Part shown: in pieces, positions 1-6,286 of the stretch
Layout: each line of letters opens with the position of its first letter
Position numbering within the stretch: the stretch's first letter is position 1
Notes under the pieces: generated by a model
What the model was told of the DNA's origin: nothing
The model's database searches: none
What the model saw: the letters and a program-made list of their open reading frames with translations, nothing else
Source: an uncultured Clostridia bacterium
GTDB taxonomy: Bacteria > Bacillota > Clostridia > Oscillospirales > Acutalibacteraceae
Direction: 5' to 3'
DNA: 8,619 nucleotides
Assembly: GCA_946405475.1 (NCBI GenBank)
Contig: CAMJHI010000080.1
Span: forward strand, 1-8,619
Translations under genes and position numbers: made by a program

Positions 1-25
1 GACTGGAGTTCAGACGTGTGCTCTT
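1..25. other. Illumina adapter remnant at contig edge (non-genomic)
   Basis: These 25 bases, beginning GACTGGAGTTCAGACGTGTG and ending CTCTT, match the reverse complement of the TruSeq read-2 adapter. The match stops before the adapter's final CCGATCT, and genomic sequence begins at base 26. Read on the minus strand, the adapter happens to stay in frame with the ATPase gene and adds the residues KSTRLNS, a string known as an adapter translation artefact in databases. No protein residues should be taken from this segment. Confidence 0.95.
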
Positions 26-331
26 GGTGCAGGAGGTGATCTCATCCAGCAGCAGGATGGTGTTTTTGCCGTCGCGCTCTTCGTCGGGCAAGATCTCGGG
101 CGAGAGCCAGACGGTTTTGGTGCGGCTGGCGTTGGGGTAGATCAGGCCGCCGATCTCCACCTCGCTCATCTGCGCCAGACGGATATCAATGACCTTGAAG
201 CCGTACTTGTTGCCGATTTGCCGGATCACCTGCGATTTGCCCACGCCGGGCGCGCCCAGCCCCAGAATGGCGTGCTTGATGTTGTGTTCGATGTTATATT
301 CCAGACATTCTCCGAATTCTTTGATGGTCAT
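26..331 (-). CDS. MoxR-type AAA+ ATPase, N-terminal fragment (3' end lost)
   Basis: This is the N-terminal 102 residues of an AAA+ ATPase. A Walker A loop GAPGVGKS lies at about residues 26-33, and a Walker B segment with the acidic pair of LLLDEI lies at about 93-98. The segment between them (RLAQMSEVEIGGLIYP) resembles MoxR-like ATPases that are paired with DUF2201/VWA proteins. Family members are normally around 300 residues or more, so sensor 1, the arginine finger and the lid domain are missing. The cause is the contig edge and adapter, not a mutation. The ATG at 331 has GAGGGG five bases upstream and follows the preceding gene by 17 bp, making this the last visible gene of the operon. 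MoxR proteins are thought to use ATP to remodel or activate partners, often through a VWA protein, and such a partner is encoded two genes upstream. The family call is strong. The substrate is unknown. Confidence 0.88.
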
Positions 332-348
332 GGTTGCCCCTCTTTTCT

Positions 349-945
349 TCAGCCGTTCTGCCCCGTCGCGTCGATCACTCTTGCCTGCACCTCGCCGGAA
401 AGGGTCGTTTCATGTTCCAAAAACACAAACACGATGTTTTTGTCGACACACAGAAAATAACAGATCATGCCGGGCTCCGTCTTTGTTTTACGATCGTTTG
501 CATGCAACGAGTAAGGTGCATCCATCCAACGAGTCCCGTCGCTAAAATAAATGTCTTGGGTATCGCAGTCTTCCGCATCGTAGTTGATCTTGATAGCCGT
601 GATCTTTGTTCTTTTCAGAAAGACGCGCCCGTCGCTCAGGTCTGCTTGTATCTGTTTTCTTTTCTTTTGTTTTTTTATAAAATCCCGTAGAGATAATGCA
701 AAAATGCCCATAAAAATGATTAAAATAATAATGAGCACATAATAGCCATTATCCCAGATTCCATGCCAGGTCATAAAGAAGGCACCCACAAAACTCATAA
801 AAATAACAGCAGACAAAACCATCCAAAACAACGAACTGATTCCTTTTGCATAGCCGGTGGAACAGCCGTAATGCTCCGCCATTTTGTAAAGCTCCGGTTC
901 TGTCAGAACCTGTGGGAGCCGATATTTCTTGAATGAAAACGCCAT
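349..945 (-). CDS. Two-helix membrane protein of unknown function
   Basis: A 198-residue protein I do not recognise. A charged N-terminal stretch of about 36 residues precedes two hydrophobic helices (about 38-60 and 67-87). The second helix is followed by KKQKKRK, which by the positive-inside rule places both termini in the cytoplasm. The C-terminal half (about 100-195) is soluble and looks beta-rich, with repeated short strands and turns such as SDGR and SDGT. There is no signal peptide. The ATG overlaps the stop of the upstream VWA gene by one base (TAATG) and has GGAGGG six bases upstream, so translation is probably coupled. The DNA for the two helices (about 640-830) is visibly more AT-rich than the flanking genes, partly because hydrophobic codons are T-rich. 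Its place between a VWA-like protein and a MoxR-type ATPase suggests it could anchor that machinery to the membrane. This is inferred from position only. Confidence 0.85.
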   Translation of the reverse strand: MAFSFKKYRLPQVLTEPELYKMAEHYGCSTGYAKGISSLFWMVLSAVIFMSFVGAFFMTWHGIWDNGYYVLIIILIIFMGIFALSLRDFIKKQKKRKQIQADLSDGRVFLKRTKITAIKINYDAEDCDTQDIYFSDGTRWMDAPYSLHANDRKTKTEPGMICYFLCVDKNIVFVFLEHETTLSGEVQARVIDATGQNG

Positions 946-2189
946 TATGATCCCTCCAGCCTTGCGATCTTTCCCATTTTTTTCATCTCGTCGCTGATCG
1001 GGATCGAGCCGCTCAGAACGAGGATCGTTTTTTTGCCCAAAGAAGGAGTAAACAGGCCGCGATCCAACGAGCCGAAATAGCCGTCGGTCAGGATCAGCAT
1101 CACGTCGGGTCTGACCTTGTTGTCCCTCAGCCAGCGATAAACACAGTTGATGTCGGTGCCGCCGGAATGCTTCGGCAGGCTTTTGAAAATCTCTTCTTCG
1201 TCGTTAATATTCCTGTAAACGTCAGTCACCTGCGTATCCCAGTAACAAAGATGGAACGTACATTTGAACTGATGCGCGATGCGGTAAAGCTGCGTGAGGA
1301 ACTGATTCATTTCGTCATGCCCGATGGAGCCGGAGGAATCAACAAACGCCCAGATCGCTTCGATCTTTTCGTCGTCCATGCCGTGACCGGGCAAAATGAG
1401 GTCCATGTGAATATACTTTCGCTCCGGCGTCGTGTAGGACGCCTCGTCGCTGTGCGTTTCCATAAAGAAATCGCGCAGGAGCGTCTGCCATTTGATGCGC
1501 CTGCTTTCGACAAGGCGGAAAATCTGCTCCGGCACAAAATAGCTGCCGATGCTGCCGCGGTTGGCTGAAGCGGCCTCGCGGATGATCTGCCGCACCGCCT
1601 GTTCACTGAGGCTTTCTGTCTGAGCCATGCTCGAACCGGACGCGTCGTCAGGTTCCCCGGCAGACAGGATCACGTCATGAGGCGCGACGACCTCTTCGGG
1701 ATTCCTTGAATTGCGGCTTTTGACCAGCACGGTATTCTTTACCTTCTCGTTACCATTCGCTTTGTTGTCCTGCAGCAGCTTTTCGTAAACATTTTCAACG
1801 GTATCCCCTGTTTCGACCCAGGAATAGATGCCATTCTTCGGCCGTTCAAAAGGAATAGAAGCATTCCTCATGGCCGACGACAAGTCCATGAGCATACTGT
1901 TCACGATCATGTCCGCCGCCGTATTCCAAATATCCGGCCGCCGTTCGCCATGCCGTGAACAGTGAAACAGCAGCACGTGAAACACTTCGTGCATCAGGAC
2001 AAAATTGATCTGACCGACCGTCATCGGCTGAAAAAACGCCGGATTATACTCGATCTTGCCGCCGTCAGTACACGCCGTAGGAATCTTCGGGTTTTCGACG
2101 AACGGCAGACGCATGATAATGTCGCCGTAAAACGGCATCTTGCGCAGCAGTTCCATTTTGAACCGCTGGACCACAGCTTCAACCTGCAC
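945..2189 (-). CDS. DUF2201-type putative metallopeptidase with VWA-like domain
   Basis: A two-domain protein of 414 residues from the GTG chosen here; numbering below is from an alternative TTG at 2213, eight codons earlier. The N-terminal half carries a zinc-protease-like motif HEVFH (75-79), then H84 and H88, then NTAADMIVNSML (97-108), as in DUF2201 putative metallopeptidases. A low-complexity linker (about 150-205) leads to a VWA-like domain with a complete metal-ion-dependent adhesion site: DSSGS (D292, S294, S296), T353 in GGTD, and D377 in LTDG. VWA proteins of this kind act with MoxR ATPases as substrate-binding or target-activating partners, and a MoxR-type gene lies two genes downstream. 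The GTG at 2189 is preferred because AGGTGA lies four bases upstream. The TTG overlaps the radical SAM stop codon (TTGA) but lacks a good ribosome binding site. Whether the HExxH half cuts protein is not known. Confidence 0.9.
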   Translation of the reverse strand: MQVEAVVQRFKMELLRKMPFYGDIIMRLPFVENPKIPTACTDGGKIEYNPAFFQPMTVGQINFVLMHEVFHVLLFHCSRHGERRPDIWNTAADMIVNSMLMDLSSAMRNASIPFERPKNGIYSWVETGDTVENVYEKLLQDNKANGNEKVKNTVLVKSRNSRNPEEVVAPHDVILSAGEPDDASGSSMAQTESLSEQAVRQIIREAASANRGSIGSYFVPEQIFRLVESRRIKWQTLLRDFFMETHSDEASYTTPERKYIHMDLILPGHGMDDEKIEAIWAFVDSSGSIGHDEMNQFLTQLYRIAHQFKCTFHLCYWDTQVTDVYRNINDEEEIFKSLPKHSGGTDINCVYRWLRDNKVRPDVMLILTDGYFGSLDRGLFTPSLGKKTILVLSGSIPISDEMKKMGKIARLEGS

Positions 2190-2193
2190 CGTG

Positions 2194-2199
2194 TCACCT
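2194..2199 (-). promoter_or_regulatory. Ribosome binding site selecting the GTG start at 2189
   Basis: On the minus strand this reads AGGTGA, four bases before GTG (2189-2187). It is the only good Shine-Dalgarno match near the 5' end of the DUF2201/VWA gene. The upstream alternative TTG at 2213 has none, although its overlap with the preceding stop could allow reinitiation. Confidence 0.55.
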
Positions 2200-2209
2200 G
2201 CTCTCTGAT

Positions 2210-3166
2210 TCAAACAATGACCGCACCGCTGAAGCCGAGCTTCAGATGATTGTCAGCATCATAAACCAGACCCCGTGAATAGCCGGGATCATCCATTTTC
2301 GTGCAGCGGCCGTAAAACTCGATGAGGCTGCCGTTCGGCGAAACGTAAACGCCGTCACGGCAGTGACAGAACTCATAATCGTAAAACGCCCGCGTAAACA
2401 AAAGGGCGGGATCATCCTCATTCAGCACGCTCTCAAACGGGATCGTCTGCTGCTGCGCGTAAGCGTTGACGGGCATGCAGGTCATAAAGCCGACCTTCGG
2501 CACGCCGGTTTCAATGGCAAAATCAAGCATGCGGTGCGCGTCCTCCGGCGAATTGATATGATCCTTCAAAAGCATGCAGTTAAAGACAAACAGATCCTTA
2601 AAAGAAACGGCGGAAACGATTTCTTTGAGCTTTGCGCCGGAGGGAACGTCGGCCCCGCCGAAGATCGCCCGGTTGACCGCGTCGTCATAATGATGGCGGC
2701 TGACGTGGATCGTTTCCACGTAAGAAAGATCTTTGACCTCATGCAGCCGTTCCAGCCGCATGGCGTTTGTGCTGATCGAAACGGTCAGCCCGAAGCCGAA
2801 CGTGTCGAACAGCACACCGATCACCTCATTGAGCAGCCCGACGTCGTCAAACGGTTCGCCGCCGGTGATTTTCACGGCGTGAATGAGATCCTGCTCTTTG
2901 AGGCGTTTCATCACACCGGCAAAGGCTTCGATGTTCAGCCTGCGGTTCTCATTGGTGTGCGTAGCCACACAGAACGCGCAGTGACCGCGGCAAAGGGACG
3001 TGGGACAAACAGACAAATAGACCGAGTTTTTCTCCGGCTTTTTCCGATATGTTCTGCCATCCGGCGAGCACACATAGTCCTTGATCCGAACCGGCTTGCC
3101 GAGAATATCGATGACACGCGCTCGTTCGTCAGCGCTACAGGATCGACAGCAGTTTGTATCTGGCAT
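2210..3166 (-). CDS. Radical SAM enzyme
   Basis: A 318-residue radical S-adenosylmethionine protein. The CxxxCxxC motif that binds the catalytic 4Fe-4S cluster is C59-RGH-C63-AF-C66, and the SAM-contacting GGEP motif is at 102-105 (KITGGEPFDD). The rest fits a TIM-barrel radical SAM core of the MoaA/PqqE/NifB type. Further cysteines (C6, C7, C10, C54 near the N-terminus; C267, C269, C288 near the C-terminus) could bind an auxiliary cluster or contact substrate. The start is the ATG at 3166: AGGGAAG lies three bases upstream and AAGAGGAGG ends twelve bases upstream, while a TTG at 3223 in the same frame lacks support. The gene overlaps the upstream LRR gene by 32 bp and its stop overlaps the TTG of the next gene. 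The reaction cannot be told from sequence; peptide or protein modification of an operon product is one possibility. Confidence 0.92.
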   Translation of the reverse strand: MPDTNCCRSCSADERARVIDILGKPVRIKDYVCSPDGRTYRKKPEKNSVYLSVCPTSLCRGHCAFCVATHTNENRRLNIEAFAGVMKRLKEQDLIHAVKITGGEPFDDVGLLNEVIGVLFDTFGFGLTVSISTNAMRLERLHEVKDLSYVETIHVSRHHYDDAVNRAIFGGADVPSGAKLKEIVSAVSFKDLFVFNCMLLKDHINSPEDAHRMLDFAIETGVPKVGFMTCMPVNAYAQQQTIPFESVLNEDDPALLFTRAFYDYEFCHCRDGVYVSPNGSLIEFYGRCTKMDDPGYSRGLVYDADNHLKLGFSGAVIV

Positions 3167-4109
3167 AGACTTCCCTGGCCTCCTCTTGATTTGTGACGGT
3201 TCCGTCCCCGCTGAACACGGCAACGTCTCTTCTGATGTAGCAAAGGTTCTGTTCAGCGGTCAGATAGTGCCGCCGGTAGATGCTGTATTGATTTCCGTTG
3301 CAGACGATCGGCACCTGCGACTGCCAGAAATGGTAACCGAAATGGATCACGGCTGTCACAATCACCGCGCCGTCGCGGTGTATCGTCCGGCTGTCGTCAA
3401 TGGTGAACAATGCGGTTCTGACAATTATCGGAAATATGTCTTTTTTCTCAAATGCGTCGTTGTCTTCTTCGGTTTTGGCGTCTGTTTGCGCAAATCCGCC
3501 GCTCATACTGCTGCGGAACGCCTCACGCTCGGTCATGGTCTTTTGTTCCGCCCCGCCGACCGTGTAAACCTGCAGATTTCGATCGATCGACCCGGAGCCC
3601 TTTTCATCCTCCAACGAATAAGAAGTGAACAACTGCTTCAGGCCTAACGGAAGCGGATTGGCCGGCGACGCACTGGTAGAGGCAACGAGATCTTTCAGAA
3701 ATTTATCGTCGGGAAAATCGGAAAGCAGAAGCGTTGAGCCGTTCACCCGAAGGCCGGATGAAACCAGGCTCTGATACTGCTGACCGGTCAGCTTCATATC
3801 GTAAAGGATCAGTTCCCTGAGCGCGTGGCAGCCGCAAAAAGCGCAGGAAGCAACCTCAACCACCGAATCGGGAAGATATACCTTTTTCAGATTCTTACAA
3901 CCAAAAAAAGCCTTCTCACCGATGCGGCGCACACCGACCGGCACGATCACCTGCTGCAGCTTATCCGAATCCATCAGAGCGCCTTTGCCGATGGTATGGA
4001 TCGGCATATAACCGAGTTTGGTGGTGATTTTCAGAGAAACGTCCTGACCAGCGTAGGACAGAAGAACGCCGTCAGCCGCGGCATAGACCTGATCCATATA
4101 GTTAGCCAT
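3135..4109 (-). CDS. BspA-type leucine-rich repeat protein, cytoplasmic
   Basis: A 324-residue protein with BspA-like (LRR_5) repeats at about residues 35-105, seen in the units VGVRRIGEKAFFGCKNLKKV and DSVVEVASCAFCGCHALREL. In each, an 'IG..AF.GC..L..V.LP' pattern repeats at about 23 residues. Such repeats usually make a protein-binding surface. There is no signal peptide, transmembrane segment or sortase motif, unlike many surface BspA proteins, so an intracellular role fits. The remaining two thirds, including a Ser/Gly/Glu-rich stretch (about 165-225) and a hydrophobic C-terminal part, match nothing I recognise. The ATG directly follows the stop of the upstream gene (TAAATG), with GGAG about ten bases upstream, so translation is probably coupled. 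Its 3' end overlaps the radical SAM start. A role as adaptor or recognition subunit is inferred. Confidence 0.85.
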   Translation of the reverse strand: MANYMDQVYAAADGVLLSYAGQDVSLKITTKLGYMPIHTIGKGALMDSDKLQQVIVPVGVRRIGEKAFFGCKNLKKVYLPDSVVEVASCAFCGCHALRELILYDMKLTGQQYQSLVSSGLRVNGSTLLLSDFPDDKFLKDLVASTSASPANPLPLGLKQLFTSYSLEDEKGSGSIDRNLQVYTVGGAEQKTMTEREAFRSSMSGGFAQTDAKTEEDNDAFEKKDIFPIIVRTALFTIDDSRTIHRDGAVIVTAVIHFGYHFWQSQVPIVCNGNQYSIYRRHYLTAEQNLCYIRRDVAVFSGDGTVTNQEEAREVYARYKLLSIL

Positions 4110-4394
4110 TTATCTGCATCTCCCGTAGTAAGCCGCTTCCATCTCGCGCCGCTTTCTGTCGGCCGCGCGGCGAAAAGCGATTTGAAGATCCGCCTCTGAA
4201 AAGCTGTCCGCATGTGAGGCCGTCTTCGCTTCCGGCAGACTTTTCAGCGTTTCATCGATCAGCGCGATCATGGCGTTATCGGCCTTTTGCTCGCTCAGGA
4301 TCTCTTTGAGCTGATTGAGCACCATTTTCGATTTTTCTTCTGTGCCGTTTGCCAGGATCCGTTTCATAAAAAGAAGCAGAGAATCTTTCGTCAT
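4110..4394 (-). CDS. Small charged helical protein, first gene of operon
   Basis: A 94-residue protein I do not recognise. It is rich in Lys, Glu, Ala and Leu and looks largely alpha-helical, with heptad-like stretches at about 8-35 and 64-88. It ends in AAYYGRCR, with its only cysteine next to the C-terminus. The ATG at 4394 has an excellent GGGAGG eight bases upstream. A longer reading from 4436 in the same frame is excluded because the promoter's predicted transcription start is near 4434. The stop abuts the ATG of the LRR gene. Being promoter-proximal and coupled, it may be a regulator, a small partner or a substrate of the downstream radical SAM enzyme. Nothing in the sequence decides between these. 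Confidence 0.8.
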   Translation of the reverse strand: MTKDSLLLFMKRILANGTEEKSKMVLNQLKEILSEQKADNAMIALIDETLKSLPEAKTASHADSFSEADLQIAFRRAADRKRREMEAAYYGRCR

Positions 4395-4440
4395 CGTCCG
4401 GTCCTCCCGATCTGCCCTTCTTTTTCTTGGTTTCAAAATG

Positions 4441-4469
4441 ATAATATCAGTTTGTTTTTAAGATGTCAA
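4441..4469 (-). promoter_or_regulatory. Sigma-A promoter for the six-gene operon
   Basis: On the minus strand a perfect -35 box TTGACA (4469-4464) is separated by exactly 17 bases from a -10 box TATTAT (4446-4441). The upstream 20 bases are AT-rich and UP-element-like. The predicted transcription start near 4434 gives a leader of about 40 bases before the ATG at 4394. Confidence 0.85.
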
Positions 4470-4485
4470 GGAATTTTGATAATTT

Positions 4486-4503
4486 TTCTGTTCACCAACA
4501 GAA
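4486..4503. promoter_or_regulatory. Inverted repeat between divergent promoters, candidate operator
   Basis: TTCTGTT and AACAGAA form a perfect 7-bp dyad around the 4-base spacer CACC. It sits about 60 bases upstream of the minus-strand start and about 90 upstream of the plus-strand start, where an activator of either operon could bind. GAATTTT also occurs as a direct repeat at 4471-4477 and 4501-4507. The dyad is short and in AT-rich DNA, so chance is a real alternative. Confidence 0.35.
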
Positions 4504-4549
4504 TTTTACCGATCCGTGCGGAAAAGCACAAAATCAAAATCGCAAAGCA

Positions 4550-4578
4550 TTGAAATATCCGCGCGCCTGTGTTATAAT
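4550..4578 (+). promoter_or_regulatory. Sigma-A promoter for the GH3-SGNH operon
   Basis: A -35 box TTGAAA (4550-4555) and a perfect -10 box TATAAT (4573-4578) are spaced by 17 bases. The three bases before the -10 are TGT, an extended -10 (TGn). A-rich tracts lie just upstream of the -35. The predicted start is at about 4584-4586, giving a very short leader. Confidence 0.85.
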
Positions 4579-4583
4579 TTTAT

Positions 4584-4590
4584 AGGGTGA
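4584..4590 (+). promoter_or_regulatory. Ribosome binding site that selects the ATG at 4597
   Basis: AGGGTGA lies six bases before ATG 4597 and directly against the in-frame ATG 4591, so 4597 is the better start. The site lies at or very near the predicted 5' end of the transcript. Confidence 0.6.
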
Positions 4591-4596
4591 ATGAAC

Positions 4597-6270
4597 ATGA
4601 TTCGTAAAATTCTGACCGGCGCAGCCATGCGCATTATGGTAGCCAAGGGCAACGCAAGCCTGCGGCATTTACAGGCCGCTTGCCAAGCGCCCTTTGCCGA
4701 AAACGAAGCGCTGCTCAAAAAGATCATAAAAGCCAATCGCTCGACGGAATTCGGCCGGGCGCATCATTTTGATGAGATCCGCTCGCTGGCCGATTACCGC
4801 AGGTTGGTGCCGCCCTCGACCTATGAGGATTACGCCGCACAGCTTGAACGGGTGAAAAACGGTGAGCCGAACGTGCTGTCAAGCGCGAAAGTGCTCGGCT
4901 TTTCGCGCACGTCCGGTTCTTCCGGCGTGCCGAAATACATCCCTGCCACCGACGCGTCGCTGAAAGCCTATGTCAAATACACCTGGACGCGGGCGCTGGC
5001 GCTGGGCGCGCAGGAGCTCAAACGGCAGGGCAAGCGCTATAAACCCGGGCGCGGGGTGTTCCTCTCCCCCGCCACCAACGAAACGCTGCCCAACGGCCTG
5101 CCGTGCAGCAACATCGCCGAGATCGGCGCGCGGGAATACGGGCGGTTTTACCCCTACATTCTCACCGTGCCCACCAAAAAGCTGTTCGACATGCATGACG
5201 GCGACTACGTTTACAGCATCTACCGCTTCGCGTTGGCCGACGAGGACGTTTCCTTCATTTTTTCGGTGTTTCTCACGGTCAACGTCAGCCAGCTCGCCTA
5301 TCTGAAAGAGCACTGGCCGGTGATCGTGGACGATATCGCCAACGGCACCATCAGCGACAGCATCGACCTCAAACCAGAGGTGCGCGCCGAGCTGCTGCGC
5401 CACGTGCGCCCGATGCCAAAGCGCGGCGAATACCTGCGCAAGCAGTTTGAGCAGGGCTTCGACGAAACGCTGCTCAAGCGGCTGTGGCCGAACCTGACCG
5501 TCATCTGCGGCATCGGCAACGCCTCGTTCAAATCGGCGGCGGATTATGTGAAATCGTTCGCCAAGGGCATTCCGTTCGATTACTCGATCTACGGCGCGTC
5601 CGAAGGTCTGGTCGCCGCCGTGACCGAGCTGGAAAGCACCGAGATGCAGCTGCTCACCGACAGTTGTTTTTATGAATTCGTTCCGGCGGACAGCGAAAGC
5701 GAAGAATTTCTCACGCTCGACCAGCTCAAAGCCGGCGAAAAATACGAGATCCTCATCACGACTGCCGCTGGGCTCTACCGCTATCGGCTGAAGGACGTGA
5801 TCGAGGTCAAAGGCTTCAACGGCCGGTGCCCGCGCATCAGCTTTGTGCGCCGCAAGGGGCAATTGTTCAACGTGGCGGGCGAAAAATTCAGCGCGGAGGA
5901 CGCGCGCACCTGCGTGGAGCTGTTTGAAAAAGCGCACGCCGTGAGGCTGGAAAACTGGCTGTTCTATCAGGATGAAAGCGTTCTGCCCAACCGCTACGCC
6001 TTCGTCACGGAATGTGAGCTGCCCGCGGACGAAAACGACTGCATTGACGAATTGGAAGCCCTGATGGGACAATGCAACAAACGCTATGAGAGCCAGCGCG
6101 CCAAAAAGTTTATCGGCCGGCTGACGGTGCAGAAGCTCGCCCCCGGCACGCACGCCGCCTGGGCGCAGCGCTGCGTGGAGGCAGGCGCCTCAGCCGCACA
6201 GATAAAACCCGTTCACTCCCTCGACACACCCGAGAAGAAAGAATTCTTCTTGAGCAGGATCATCAAGTAA
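4597..6270 (+). CDS. GH3-family adenylate-forming protein
   Basis: A 557-residue protein, full length for the GH3 (auxin-responsive promoter) family of ATP-dependent acyl-adenylate/amide synthetases. Three family signatures are visible: the phosphate-binding loop FSRTSGSSGVPK (about 102-113), YGASEG (332-337), and LYRYRLKD (393-400). GEKFS (428-432) then marks the mobile C-terminal domain. Plant GH3 enzymes join amino acids to hormone carboxylates through an acyl-AMP; bacterial members are mostly uncharacterised, so the substrates here are unknown. There is no signal peptide or obvious transmembrane segment, so it is likely cytoplasmic or peripheral. ATG 4597 is chosen over the in-frame ATG 4591 on ribosome-binding-site spacing. 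The gene follows its own strong promoter and is 16 bp upstream of a secreted hydrolase, with which it should be co-transcribed. The family is clear. Confidence 0.92.
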   Translation: MIRKILTGAAMRIMVAKGNASLRHLQAACQAPFAENEALLKKIIKANRSTEFGRAHHFDEIRSLADYRRLVPPSTYEDYAAQLERVKNGEPNVLSSAKVLGFSRTSGSSGVPKYIPATDASLKAYVKYTWTRALALGAQELKRQGKRYKPGRGVFLSPATNETLPNGLPCSNIAEIGAREYGRFYPYILTVPTKKLFDMHDGDYVYSIYRFALADEDVSFIFSVFLTVNVSQLAYLKEHWPVIVDDIANGTISDSIDLKPEVRAELLRHVRPMPKRGEYLRKQFEQGFDETLLKRLWPNLTVICGIGNASFKSAADYVKSFAKGIPFDYSIYGASEGLVAAVTELESTEMQLLTDSCFYEFVPADSESEEFLTLDQLKAGEKYEILITTAAGLYRYRLKDVIEVKGFNGRCPRISFVRRKGQLFNVAGEKFSAEDARTCVELFEKAHAVRLENWLFYQDESVLPNRYAFVTECELPADENDCIDELEALMGQCNKRYESQRAKKFIGRLTVQKLAPGTHAAWAQRCVEAGASAAQIKPVHSLDTPEKKEFFLSRIIK

Positions 6271-6286
6271 TTCAGGAGGTACGTTT

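Noticed and set aside
189..690. Plus-strand open frames across the ATPase and membrane protein genes
   Set aside because: Overlapping short frames with no recognisable domain. The minus strand explains the region, with coupled starts and ribosome binding sites.
2363..3647. Plus-strand open frames across the radical SAM and LRR genes (2363-3196, 3081-3647)
   Set aside because: They lack motifs and ribosome binding sites, while the minus-strand frames carry the CxxxCxxC, GGEP and LRR patterns.
2300..4130. Shared 'YGRC' string in the radical SAM C-terminus (FYGRCTK) and the small protein C-terminus (YYGRCR)
   Set aside because: Only four residues match, in unrelated surroundings. It is tempting as a substrate-recognition hint but is most likely coincidence.
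4395..4436. N-terminal extension of the 94-aa protein to a start at 4436
   Set aside because: The promoter's -10 box ends at 4441 and its predicted start is near 4434, so this codon would not be transcribed with a ribosome binding site. GGGAGG points to the ATG at 4394.
4879..6153. 424-codon open frame antisense to the GH3 gene
   Set aside because: It is a mirror of GC-rich codon bias in the GH3 gene: composition is His/Val/Arg/Ala-heavy, there is no ribosome binding site, and it resembles no family. The sense strand has clear GH3 motifs.
6239..6248. Perfect palindrome AAGAATTCTT near the end of the GH3 gene
   Set aside because: It is explained by the codons for Lys-Glu-Phe-Phe, is too short, and has no T-tract, so it is neither a terminator nor a convincing operator.
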